Source: Mucilaginibacter sp. OK283 (GTDB lineage Bacteria > Bacteroidota > Bacteroidia > Sphingobacteriales > Sphingobacteriaceae). From it: DNA of 64,000 nucleotides. Of the stretch, positions 34,835 to 42,908 are shown one piece after another. The notes under the pieces are model-generated. The model did not search any database. It was not told the origin of the DNA and saw only the letters and a list, made by a program, of their open reading frames with translations. The stretch is taken from positions 124,001-188,000 of the forward strand of contig NZ_FODR01000005.1 in the NCBI RefSeq assembly GCF_900110415.1, read 5' to 3'. The stretch's first letter is position 1; every line of letters begins with the position of its first letter. The position numbers were made by a program, and so were the translations under genes.

Positions 34835-35713
34835 TTAATTAAATACAGCTTTATTTTTACTAAAAAACGCAGCCAGTGTTTCCGGCTGCTGGCCGGTGAT
34901 CGTTTCGATCAGGTCGTTCGTCCCGGCGAAAATGCCGTTCACACAATCTTCCGCGACGTGGGTCACATGCTGGATGAAATGCTCGCTGACCGGTCTTTTG
35001 GCATTACGTTCAAAGAATTCGGCGATGGTTACGGGTTGGTACCGGATCGTTCTGCCGAGTTCGGTGGATATGACTGCAGCCATTTCTGCCACGCTGTATT
35101 CCTGCGGGCCGTAAAGCTTAAGGATTTGCCCGGCATAGGCGTTGATATTCGTCGCTGCTTTGGCGACCACGCGTCCCAAGTCGGCGGAATCCACCGGTGC
35201 CCAGCGTCCGTCCCCGAAAGGCAGGGCGAGCTCGTTATTGTCCCTGATCAGGTCGCGGATATACAGGAACCAATCGTCGAAAAAGGTGGGCCTTAAGTGT
35301 ACGGTGGGGATGCCGGTAGCGTTGAGCAATTGTTCGCCTACCCAATGATCCTGGGCAGCGTTGCTTTTGGCTTCCCTTCTGGCCGAGATCTGCGACATAT
35401 TAACAATCCCTTTCAGGCCGTTCTCTTTAGCTGCGATAGCGAAATAAGCGGTGGCCTGCAATACGCCGGGCACCAGCACAGGGTAACACAGGTAGGCGGT
35501 GTCGATACCCTGCATGGCGGCCGAGATGTCATCCAAGTTTAACAGGTCACCTGCGACCACCTCAACACCTTTGGCGGCCAGTTGTGCCGAACGTTCATCC
35601 AACCGGTGGACGAGCGCCCGCACCGGATAGCCCATTTTTAACAGCTCATCGATAGCGGCCCCGCTGCTTTTGCCGGTCGCGCCGGTGATGAGTACTTTGA
35701 TCTGATCTTTCAT
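34835..35713 (-). CDS. NmrA-like NAD(P)-binding protein
   Basis: 292 residues. VLITGATGKSSGAAIDELLKMGYPVRALVHR is an atypical-SDR cofactor loop; no YxxxK catalytic pair is obvious, as in NmrA/TMR-type proteins, some of which are redox sensors and some quinone reductases. The segments HLRPTFFDDWFLY and GQILKLYGPQEYSVAEMAAVISTELGR match the NmrA family well. It is part of the island operon. Confidence 0.85.
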   Translation of the reverse strand: MKDQIKVLITGATGKSSGAAIDELLKMGYPVRALVHRLDERSAQLAAKGVEVVAGDLLNLDDISAAMQGIDTAYLCYPVLVPGVLQATAYFAIAAKENGLKGIVNMSQISARREAKSNAAQDHWVGEQLLNATGIPTVHLRPTFFDDWFLYIRDLIRDNNELALPFGDGRWAPVDSADLGRVVAKAATNINAYAGQILKLYGPQEYSVAEMAAVISTELGRTIRYQPVTIAEFFERNAKRPVSEHFIQHVTHVAEDCVNGIFAGTNDLIETITGQQPETLAAFFSKNKAVFN

Positions 35714-35788
35714 TTGTTTTGAATTGAATACTCAAAGGTAGCCCTGGCTTAGCCGGGGCTGCTAACCCGGAACCGCCAATTACTGACA

Positions 35789-36310
35789 CTAATTGACGTA
35801 ATAAGGTGCGATCATCAGGTAGACGATCACACCTGTGAGACTGACGTAAAGCCAGACAGGCATCGTCCAGCGGGCCAGTTTCCGGTGCCGGTCGACTTGG
35901 TTTTTGAGGGCCAGTGCCATGGTGTACATCGCCAGCGGTACGATAATAATGGCCAGCAGGATGTGCGTGGTCAGGATTAAGTAATATACATGCCGCAGGA
36001 TGCTGGCACCACCGTATTTGGTGGATGGCGTAGTAAAATGATAGGCCAGGTAACTGACGAGGAACAGGCTGGTTGCAGCAAAAGCGACGCCAATGAAACG
36101 ACGGTGCCAGTCGCGGCGCTTACGCCGTATAGAAAGTAGTGCAACCAGTAAGGCCGCAAAGGTCAACCCGTTAAGAACGGCGTTGACCTTTGGCAGCAAG
36201 CTCACGTTTATGCCGGCGGGCATGGTCGCTTTGGGTAAGAAAACGGAGAGGGCGATCAACCCATTGATGGCCAGGGCGAGTGCCCAAATGTATCGTTGCT
36301 CTTTTTTCAT
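35789..36310 (-). CDS. DUF420 membrane protein
   Basis: 173 residues with four to five membrane helices. The pattern LPKVNAVLNGL, a basic RRKRRDWHRRFIG loop and YHFTTPSTKYGG with later HILLAIIIVPLAMYT and HRKLARWTMPVWLYVSLTG matches DUF420, usually found with cytochrome oxidase assembly genes. The conserved histidines suggest heme or copper contact. Its stop-start overlap with the HD gene (1 bp) ties them together. Function unproven. Confidence 0.8.
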   Translation of the reverse strand: MKKEQRYIWALALAINGLIALSVFLPKATMPAGINVSLLPKVNAVLNGLTFAALLVALLSIRRKRRDWHRRFIGVAFAATSLFLVSYLAYHFTTPSTKYGGASILRHVYYLILTTHILLAIIIVPLAMYTMALALKNQVDRHRKLARWTMPVWLYVSLTGVIVYLMIAPYYVN

Positions 36311-36939
36311 CAGTCGGCAAATGGGGCGCTACCTAAAAAATCTTCCGGTTTCGGGATATTCAGCGCGTGTGAGCGGTGGTGCTCAATACAGCTGCAAAGA
36401 TGAAACCGGTGCGGGTAAGGCTTCTTGCTGTCCAGTTCCGCGGTAAAGATCTCTAAGAAACCCTTCTTAAAACCGAGGCGTGGGTAGTGGTGAAGTACCT
36501 CTGCAACATTGTTAGGATCAAGTGCCAGGTCCGGCGGTAAGGCCGTAAGATCGTACAGGATACCCTGTTGCATCACCCGGGTCGGCTCATCCTTAAACAG
36601 GTTCAGGTCGCCCACGTGAAGGGCTATATTATGCCACACCTGCCAAGCCCGATCCTCCTGCACTCCTTGATCCAAAAGAAATTTTCTGGCCGCGTGCGCA
36701 CCTTCCACTTCGAAGCGGTGTGGCCCCTTTCCTGCCTCGGTAAAACCCAGGTCATGCAGCACGGCGGATACAAACATGAGCTCATGATCAACTTTAACAC
36801 CCCTCTTCCGGGCGAACAGCTCTCCGAAAAAATAGCAGCGCATCACGTGGTTGAAGAGTACGTCGCTTGAATACTCACGTGCATATTGCTCCGCTTGGCG
36901 TGCGATGGTTGAGTCAGGCGCTTTGATACCTGCGATCAT
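36310..36939 (-). CDS. HD-domain hydrolase
   Basis: 209 residues. HVMRCYFFGELFARKRG followed by ELMFVSAVLHDLGFTEAGKG carries the H...HD metal motif, with later His and Asp residues (WHNIALHVGDLN). It is similar to cyanamide-hydratase-like and nucleotide-hydrolysing HD proteins; the cyanamide-hydratase-like subgroup is the closest by pattern, but the substrate is unknown. It overlaps the carbonic anhydrase gene by 4 bp and the DUF420 gene by 1 bp. Confidence 0.8.
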   Translation of the reverse strand: MIAGIKAPDSTIARQAEQYAREYSSDVLFNHVMRCYFFGELFARKRGVKVDHELMFVSAVLHDLGFTEAGKGPHRFEVEGAHAARKFLLDQGVQEDRAWQVWHNIALHVGDLNLFKDEPTRVMQQGILYDLTALPPDLALDPNNVAEVLHHYPRLGFKKGFLEIFTAELDSKKPYPHRFHLCSCIEHHRSHALNIPKPEDFLGSAPFAD

Positions 36940-37532
36940 GATGCCGACCTTTCGCTGGCAGGTACACGTACCACTTCGGTCAGCTCACCCGAATTGATCT
37001 CATAAAAGAAACCATAGAGATTGAGGTGTTTGGGTACAAGCGGGCTATGATCGAGCAGATCTACGTCATGTTTGATGGTCTTCTCATAATCTTCAATAGC
37101 CATGTCCTCGTGGTCCCACAGTCCGGAAATATCCGTATGGTGATGCGTGTGGAATTTTTCGATCAGCAGTTCCGGTGTATAAGAGGTCATGCCACAGAAA
37201 GAGTGGTGAACAATGACCACATTCTGATAATGGAACAGATAGTCCATCGTGGCGATGGATTGCAACGATTGCAATGCGCGGCCCCCTCCATTCGATAAAG
37301 CGAATAAGGTTCGTGTATGGCCGATTCGCACACCATTCTCATCCGTGATGTTCTCGCCTGGGTAAACCTCATCGCCCAGGTGATCGGCTACGGCTTTAGG
37401 GATCTCTGCTGCTCTGGGATCAAAACAATAGATCACAAGTGTTTTCATTGGGATGGCTTTATCAAAACCATCAAAAGTGTTTTGGTCGAACCCGGGCAAG
37501 TTCCTGAATTCGAATTGGCTGAAATTTGTCAT
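36936..37532 (-). CDS. beta-class carbonic anhydrase-like protein
   Basis: 198 residues. The CFDPR motif gives C36, D38 and R40, and HHSFC gives H110 and C113, the zinc and Asp-Arg dyad pattern of beta carbonic anhydrases. GGGRALQSL and VIVHHSFCGM are also family-like. The family hydrates CO2, but this branch also includes proteins acting on CS2 or COS. It is the first gene of the operon behind the repeated TetR operator; CFDPR replaces the usual CSDSR. Confidence 0.85.
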   Translation of the reverse strand: MTNFSQFEFRNLPGFDQNTFDGFDKAIPMKTLVIYCFDPRAAEIPKAVADHLGDEVYPGENITDENGVRIGHTRTLFALSNGGGRALQSLQSIATMDYLFHYQNVVIVHHSFCGMTSYTPELLIEKFHTHHHTDISGLWDHEDMAIEDYEKTIKHDVDLLDHSPLVPKHLNLYGFFYEINSGELTEVVRVPASERSAS

Positions 37533-37556
37533 GTCTTTAAATTTTATGGATCAAAT

Positions 37557-37615
37557 GTATACAGGTCTGTCTACTTTAACAATAAAAAGTATACAAATCT
37601 GTCTACTTTGACAAT
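37557..37615. promoter_or_regulatory. two tandem TetR operator candidates
   Basis: A 27-bp sequence occurs twice, 32 bp apart (37557-37583 and 37589-37615): GTATACARRTCTGTC, then TACTTTRACAAT. Each has a central ACARRTCTGT near-palindrome, as in TetR operators. They sit between the carbonic anhydrase start (37532) and the TetR start (37650), so they can control both directions. Confidence 0.65.
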
Positions 37616-37649
37616 TGCCTGATATTTCAAGCAGTTAAAAGCCTTAATT

Positions 37650-38264
37650 TTGGATATGGCAGATACAATGAGCCCGTTCCGTGACCTGCGTTCAGAAAAG
37701 ATCGACACTTTGAAACCTCGCGAACGTATTTTGAAGACCGCGATCAGGCTATTTAATGAGCATGACGTGCATACGATAGGTATTGACCGCATCATCGCGG
37801 AAAGTTTTGTGTCTAAAAGGACTTTCTACAGCTACTTCCCTTCAAAATCTGATCTCATCGGTGCTTACCTTGACTTTTGGGATGCGTTCCGTTTCAATAT
37901 CCTGGAAAAACGAGTAGCGGCTGCGGGCGACGATCCTAAAGCCCAGTTGCTGGCGGCCTTTGATGCGGTGAATGACTGGATCGCCGACCGGGATTTTAAT
38001 GGTTGTGTGTTTACGAGGGGCTTGAGCGATTTCAGCACGGTGGAGGAGAAACAGCTTCGGGCGAAGGTGGATCAGCACCTTAAAAAAGCAGCGATATTTA
38101 TACAGCAACGTTTAGATCAATTGGTTGAACCGGCTCAGGCTAAAATGTTGCTGCCTCAATTGCTCAGTCTCATCCTGGGGGCAATGGTCGTTGCACAGGC
38201 GACGGGTAATAAAGATGCAGCGCTGTTAAATAAATCTTTGGTTAGCCAAATACTAAAGCGCTGA
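37650..38264 (+). CDS. TetR-family repressor
   Basis: 204 residues. The HTH region is ERILKTAIRLFNEHDVHTIGIDRIIAESFVSKRTFYSYFPSKSDLI (about 27-72). The C-terminal helical ligand domain has CVFTRGLSDFSTVE and HLKKAAIFIQQRLDQLVEPAQ, like regulators of redox or solvent stress genes. It is divergent from the seven-gene operon and is the likely regulator of it. The inducer is unknown. Confidence 0.9.
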   Translation: MDMADTMSPFRDLRSEKIDTLKPRERILKTAIRLFNEHDVHTIGIDRIIAESFVSKRTFYSYFPSKSDLIGAYLDFWDAFRFNILEKRVAAAGDDPKAQLLAAFDAVNDWIADRDFNGCVFTRGLSDFSTVEEKQLRAKVDQHLKKAAIFIQQRLDQLVEPAQAKMLLPQLLSLILGAMVVAQATGNKDAALLNKSLVSQILKR

Positions 38265-38595
38265 TCAGCCCATTGTTAATGTTGCCGCTCTTTTATAAAA
38301 GATTGCAGACATGATAAGCATTCATTTGATGTTATTAATGAGTTGTAAATACATTAGTCGGGCAGATTAACGCAGATTTACGTTAATGGTCATGGCGTTC
38401 AGATATCCAAGTATTTACACGAGTTGCAGAATGCAGATGTCATTATCACGTTTTCTGGTAAGCTTGTTTTTAATAAATTATTCTTAATTTCGGGTAACAA
38501 TTAGAGTTATTTGCCCATTGCGTGATTCGTTGCGTTTGAAAAAATGACAATTTTAACATATTGATAATGAGTGAGTTGTATAGAATTATTCTGAA
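38265..38595. other. 331-bp island right end, no clear gene
   Basis: There is one unassigned frame of ~48 codons (about 38353-38502) reading YVNGHGVQISKYLHELQNAD and lacking a start codon. Two CAGATTAACG / CAGATTTACG direct repeats lie at about 38360. Otherwise the region is AT-rich with no signal. Confidence 0.3.
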
Positions 38596-38609
38596 CCCTC
38601 CCTCTCCGC
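38596..38609 (+). other. right attachment core (tRNA-Ser 3' end copy)
   Basis: CCCTCCCTCTCCGC, an exact copy of 31667-31680. The base before differs (A versus T) and the base after differs, so the identity is confined to this core. Confidence 0.75.
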
Positions 38610-38631
38610 TGATTTTGATATCAAATTATTT

Positions 38632-38664
38632 AAAAGCCTGTAAATCATATAATTGCAGGCTTTT
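38632..38664 (+). terminator. hairpin terminator beyond the att core
   Basis: AAAAGCCTG (38632-38640) pairs with CAGGCTTTT (38656-38664), then a T-run. It could be the original terminator downstream of the tRNA before insertion. Confidence 0.65.
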
Positions 38665-38856
38665 GTTTTTATATCAATACTCAAAATATCCATCGGATCG
38701 CATATAAACAGTGCGTAATAAGGTGAGTAAATTTTGAGATATTTAAACTCACCGAATTGGCCATATCTTTTTGACTATCAAGATGTTCGTTTATTAAATA
38801 TCTTGATTATGATTAGCTGCAAGCTTAGTTTTGTTTCACTTTTAATGTTATTTCAC

Positions 38857-39294
38857 ATGAAAACTAATTTCAGCTTGCTCTTCTATTTGAAGAAACCAAA
38901 AAACTACACAGACGGCCCCGTACCGATCTATCTTCGGATTACCGTTGCCGGTAAACGGTCTGAAACTACCACAGCACGAAGTTGTGATCCTTTGCAATGG
39001 AATAGCAAAGCAGGGCGGTTAAAAGGAACCAAGGAAGCTTCCAGAACCTTTAACGCTTATCTTGACCAGTTGCTACTTGTTTATTTCGGCTTGGTTATCA
39101 CAGCCGCAATTTCTTTCGGATTTGCATTGGCTTTAAAAATACAGATCAATGCGTTGGTAGAGTTACTACAAGAACAACCAGGCAACATAAGTAAACCAAC
39201 GCCTGTCCAATCTCAATCCAATAATATGAGGTTTCCCCATGGGGCAATTCAGCACAAAAAACCGCGTCAGCATCACGCTATTGTTAAACAATAA
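38857..39294 (+). pseudogene. tyrosine integrase, N-terminal arm domain only, fused to foreign tail
   Basis: From the ATG at 38857 the frame reads MKTNFSLLFYLKKPKNY, then GPVPIYLRITVAGKRSE and CDPLQWNSKAGRLKGTK, the arm-binding domain of Bacteroidota tyrosine recombinases. After ~73 residues (about 39076, DQLLLV) similarity stops and the frame continues into a membrane helix (FGLVITAAISFGFALALKI) and a polar tail of unknown origin. The catalytic domain is missing, so the integrase is dead. The unrelated second half points to a rearrangement junction. An ATG at 38734 is also in frame. Confidence 0.7.
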
Positions 39295-39305
39295 TTTGTA
39301 AAATC

Positions 39306-39689
39306 ATGTATAAAACACTAACTCTGAAGGAGTTCGTTAGTCAGGTTACATTTAATATTGTTTACTACGAACAACAAAAAGCAACCGCTGTTCTTATTCC
39401 TGTGAGCCACTGGCACCCAGCAAAGGCGGCGGAACTACAAATTCTAATGGAGCAACTAACTTACATACCAGTTTTTGAATGTTCTTTAAAAGAGCTGGAA
39501 GAACGGTTGCGCCCTGAAATCCAAAACGTAGAAGCCGAAAGCACTCATTTGGGTCTTTATAACCTTTACGAACCTGATGGTAATCAAGAGTATAACAATC
39601 ACGTTATACGTGAATATGCCGATCATCGAGAGTTGGTTAAAGTAAATACCACCACAGGTGACAGCCAGATCGTCAGCAGGAGATTTTAA
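39306..39689 (+). CDS. unknown protein upstream of zeta toxin, possible antitoxin
   Basis: 127 residues, soluble, acidic-to-neutral, starting MYKTLTLKEFVSQVTFNIVY. I recognise no domain. It overlaps the zeta-type toxin start by one base (TAATG arrangement), the layout expected of an antitoxin-toxin pair; that function is inference from position only. A ribosome-binding site is not obvious beyond the coupling. Confidence 0.5.
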   Translation: MYKTLTLKEFVSQVTFNIVYYEQQKATAVLIPVSHWHPAKAAELQILMEQLTYIPVFECSLKELEERLRPEIQNVEAESTHLGLYNLYEPDGNQEYNNHVIREYADHRELVKVNTTTGDSQIVSRRF

Positions 39690-40423
39690 TGGAACAGCCG
39701 GAACTATTTGTTTTTGCCGGGCCAAATGGCGCCGGTAAAAGCACGCTGTCATCCTCTATGGTACCACCTGGTACTCCTATTTTTGATGGCGATAAAGAAT
39801 TTATACTGCTTAAAAAGCAATTTCCAGGTTTAGACAGCGGTAATTTATATGACGCAGTTAACGGGCACGTGTTTTCCAACTTGAAAGAAACCATGCAAGC
39901 CAAAAATGCAACCTGTGCTTTCGAGACTAACTTTCGAACAGAAGATATCATGAAATCAGTCAATGAATTTAAGCTTAAGGGCTACAGTACCAGATTATTT
40001 TTCTTTGGGTTGGATGAAATTGCTATGTCTTTTGAGCGTGTACGTTTAAGAGTAGCTAAAGGAGGACACAATGTATCAGCAGATAACATCAAAGCAAATT
40101 ACAAGCAGTCTTTAGTTAACCTGCAAAAACATTAGCGTGCTTTTGACCAGATTATCTTAATGAAAGCCGCATCTAAGGAAAAAGGGCAAAGTCTTTCAGT
40201 ATATCTGAAATATTCGGATGGTAATCTTGTCGAACAGGCCCTTAATTTACCGCAATGGGTTGACCGTATCGCTCAAGAAATGGGAACCAGCGCCTTTCTG
40301 GTAATAGAAAATGGGCTTTTAAACCCACCTCGCTGCCAGTGGACGAATAAAGCGCTGAACAAGCCGATATGGGTCGCATTCAGCCGCCCGTCCATGCTCA
40401 TGCGTTTGAGCGGCTTACTGTAA
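39689..40423 (+). pseudogene. zeta-toxin-like kinase, interrupted by nonsense codon and truncated
   Basis: Residues 1-148 include the Walker A loop GPNGAGKST (11-19), FDGDKEFILLKKQ and TCAFETNFRTEDI, like zeta/UDP-N-acetylglucosamine-kinase toxins. The frame meets TAG at 40133-40135; the same frame continues without shift as RAFDQIILMKAASKEKG and QSLSVYLKYSD to ~40322. After that it fuses to sequence that matches a gene on the other strand. So a nonsense mutation and a later C-terminal deletion have broken it. A truncated 148-residue product could be made but lacks the family C-terminus. Confidence 0.65.
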
Positions 40424-40461
40424 CCGGCAAGTTCACTGACGGCGATCTTATTAGTACTCAT
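40320..40461 (-). pseudogene. 5' fragment of a conjugative-element helix-turn-helix-like protein
   Basis: Minus-strand ATG at 40461 with a good GGAGG ribosome site upstream. The reading is MSTNKIAVSELAGYSKPLKR, then MSMDGRLNATHIGLFSALFVHW, and it resembles the N-terminus of a small conserved protein of Bacteroidota conjugative transposons. The resemblance is from memory and not certain. After ~47 codons the frame runs into the zeta gene remnant (about 40320). Confidence 0.45.
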
Positions 40462-40628
40462 TGCATACCTCCTTCCAAATGACTAAGACGGACGAGTCGA
40501 TTTTCCGAATAAAAAGCCGGCCGGGTAAATAAGAATGCCTCTATTAAGTTGATTCTTTTTGTCACACAGATAAAGGGTGATTATTAGGAATATTATTAGT
40601 AATAGGCGATTATCAGACTATTATATGA

Positions 40629-40898
40629 GTTGTAAACGATCGTTATCACTATAAGGTCTTTGGCGATGTAATTACTGAAGTAAAAAATCGTTACAGAGAA
40701 ACATTCAGCGATTTAATTATGGAGCACCTTTATCCTGTACAGCGAACAAAAACGGGCGACTATTCCAGCTATGCATAATCACCGCACAAACCATTGTGTA
40801 GCTACGAAAATGCAAAGGAATTTTTCTTTCAGCTTTTCAGCAGAAATATTACGTCAAATTTAAAGGCAGCTTTTAAAGGGTTTAATGTCATAGGATAA
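40629..40898 (+). pseudogene. decayed gene remnant with internal stop
   Basis: One frame of 90 codons from after a TGA to a TAA at 40896-40898 reads NDRYHYKVFGDVITEVKNRY, then ETFSDLIMEHLYPVQRTK up to an in-frame TAA at 40776-40778, then CSYENAKEFFFQLFSRNI and ends KAAFKGFNVIG. The continuity across the stop indicates one former gene. No start codon and no recognised family. The rest of 40462-41006 shows nothing. Confidence 0.4.
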
Positions 40899-41006
40899 CA
40901 TATATTTTAAGATAAAACTAAACCTTTGGTATTGATTGTTTTTTTTGGGAGATTTGTAAAAGGTTAATTAATAAATAATATATAATTAATCTTCTGCAAA
41001 ATACGC

Positions 41007-41588
41007 ATGACCAATTTTACTAAGTTTGATGAGGAGCAATTGATTAGTCTGATGCAACAAGATTCTCTTGGCGCATTTGAGGAGATTTATCAACGTTACT
41101 GGAAAGCGTTATATGCCGAAGCGTACAAACGTTTAAAGGATAAGGATGCTTCGGAAGAAATTGTGCAGGAATTGTTTACGGCTTTCTGGCATAAACGGCA
41201 TTCGTTAAATATCCATCAAACCATAGGGGGATACCTTTATAAAAGCGTTGGCTACCGCGTAATTGATCATTTCCGCAAAGAACTTACACGGCAAACACAC
41301 CAGGAATCTTTTAAACTTAACTACACCGAGGCCGATCACTCTACCGAACAAGCTATCATGCTTAAAGATCTGCAGTTGAATATAAGCCATGTGGTAAACC
41401 AGTTACCGGATAAATGTAGGTCTGTTTATGAGTTGAGCAGGATTAGCCATAAAACCAACAAAGAAATTGCCTCTGAGCTTGGCATATCAGAAAAAACTGT
41501 CGAAAACCACCTGACAAAAGCCCTCAACAAACTTCGCCTTAGTCTTAATAACTACCTCCTTTTGCTGATATTTCTCCTGATAAAATAA
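41007..41588 (+). CDS. ECF sigma factor (Bacteroidota SigW-like)
   Basis: 193 residues. Region 2: FEEIYQRYWKALYAEAYKRLKDKDASEEIVQELFTAFWHKR with GGYLYKSVGYRVIDHFRKE. Region 4: LPDKCRSVYELSRISHKTNKEIASELGISEKTVENHLTKAL. This is the ECF group paired with FecR anti-sigma factors. The C-terminal LSLNNYLLLLIFLLIK is an unusually hydrophobic end. It activates the SusC/SusD operon on signal from the outer membrane. The FecR gene starts 75 bp downstream. Confidence 0.92.
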   Translation: MTNFTKFDEEQLISLMQQDSLGAFEEIYQRYWKALYAEAYKRLKDKDASEEIVQELFTAFWHKRHSLNIHQTIGGYLYKSVGYRVIDHFRKELTRQTHQESFKLNYTEADHSTEQAIMLKDLQLNISHVVNQLPDKCRSVYELSRISHKTNKEIASELGISEKTVENHLTKALNKLRLSLNNYLLLLIFLLIK

Positions 41589-41663
41589 TTTTTTTATCAA
41601 TGCATAGGGGATGCGCTCTTTTCAAACGTCAAGTATTTATAAACCGCTAATATTTTAGTTTTC

Positions 41664-42683
41664 ATGAAACCACTTATACCCGTAGAATTACTGGAAAAGT
41701 ATTTGAATGGTAATTGCACAGAAGAAGAGATTGCATTGGTCAAACAATGGTATCATTCTTTTGAGGATGACTATGATTATATCTCGGGCATAAGCAAAGC
41801 CGATGAAAAGGAAATAGAAGACCGGATATTTAACCGGATTACCGAAAATATTGAAGTTGATGATAAGCCGGTTGTTCGGTACCTGGGCATATTAAAATGG
41901 TCTGCCGCAGCGGCCATTGGTGCAATTTTACTGGGGGCTTTTTATTTTGTAAATAACAAAAAAGGGGCCTCCTCGCAGGTTGCACAAGTTGCCCCCCAGC
42001 AGGTAGAGCAGGTTGATATCACCAACAATTCAAATCAAATTTACAAAGCAGTATTACCCGATAGCAGCACAATTTGGTTAAGTCCGGGAGGTAACGTAAG
42101 ATACCCTAAAACATTTGCAAAAAATGCGCGGATCATATCAATGTACGGCGAAGGCTTTTTTGAGATAACTAAAAACCCCCTGCGGCCTTTTATCATCAAC
42201 GGACGGTCGATAATTACCAAGGTTTGGGGCACCAGTTTTTTAATACGCGATAATTATCGCAGTAACACTGCCGATGTATCGGTTATAACCGGCAAGGTAT
42301 CGGTAAGTATTAAAAATAATGACCAGGATAACAACGTGAACACTAATTTAGAAAAACACGAGCTGATGCTTTATCCCAATCAAAAAGCAGTTTACCTGGT
42401 AGATAAACATTTATTGAAACCCGCAGGCATAGTAAATCAGCCGGCATTAAAAATATGGAGCCAGGTTAATCTTTCATTTGATAACAAACCCCTGCGCGAA
42501 ATTATCCCGGTGCTTAATGCTACTTATGGAGTACATATAAAGGTAGCTAATGACAGGTTGAACCATTATATGTTGAATGCCGATTTTGCTGGCTTTAACC
42601 TGCCAGATGTGCTGGCGGCCCTAAAAAAATCCATCAATGTAAATTACCAGATAAAGGACAACAACACTATTGAACTTAATTAA
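41664..42683 (+). CDS. FecR-type anti-sigma factor
   Basis: 339 residues. N-terminal ~75 residues are cytoplasmic and bind the sigma factor. A membrane helix lies at about 78-98 (LKWSAAAAIGAILLGAFYFV). The periplasmic FecR domain has SSTIWLSPGGNVRYPKTF, MYGEGFFEIT, TKVWGTSFLIRDN and VITGKVSV; the DUF4974-like end has LSFDNKPLREIIPVLNATYGVHI. It holds the sigma until the STN domain of the receptor at 42909 signals substrate. It is cotranscribed with the sigma gene. Confidence 0.92.
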   Translation: MKPLIPVELLEKYLNGNCTEEEIALVKQWYHSFEDDYDYISGISKADEKEIEDRIFNRITENIEVDDKPVVRYLGILKWSAAAAIGAILLGAFYFVNNKKGASSQVAQVAPQQVEQVDITNNSNQIYKAVLPDSSTIWLSPGGNVRYPKTFAKNARIISMYGEGFFEITKNPLRPFIINGRSIITKVWGTSFLIRDNYRSNTADVSVITGKVSVSIKNNDQDNNVNTNLEKHELMLYPNQKAVYLVDKHLLKPAGIVNQPALKIWSQVNLSFDNKPLREIIPVLNATYGVHIKVANDRLNHYMLNADFAGFNLPDVLAALKKSINVNYQIKDNNTIELN

Positions 42684-42908
42684 ACCAATTAATTACTAAC
42701 CCCAATTAACCTGATAAGCCTATGCGAAGTAAGATACCCACTTAAAAAAACACCTCAGTTCCTGAGGTTGCAAATTCACCCGTAAAATAAAAAAACTTAG
42801 AAGTGTTGCGACCACTCCTAAGCTTGAAAAGCCCAATACTGATGCACCATAAAATGGCGTAGCGGGCATTTAATTGTCTCATTTTTAACAAAGAAACATT
42901 ACAAATAT
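42684..42908 (+). promoter_or_regulatory. SusC leader with two hairpins
   Basis: CCTCAG (42753-42758) pairs with CTGAGG (42762-42767), and CTTAG-A-AGTG pairs with CACT-C-CTAAG at 42796-42822. These lie in the 225-bp leader between fecR and susC. They may act as terminators or as regulatory RNA structures; the sigma-dependent promoter is presumably here, but I cannot mark it. Confidence 0.45.

Noticed and set aside
36940..37200. Possible retron or diversity-generating element linked to the repeats
   Set aside because: No reverse transcriptase motif (YxDD) was seen in any large frame in the window, and no variable/template repeat pair was recognised.
32507..38108. Plus-strand ORFs inside the island operon
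   Set aside because: They are antisense to well-supported minus-strand genes and arise from the higher GC content.
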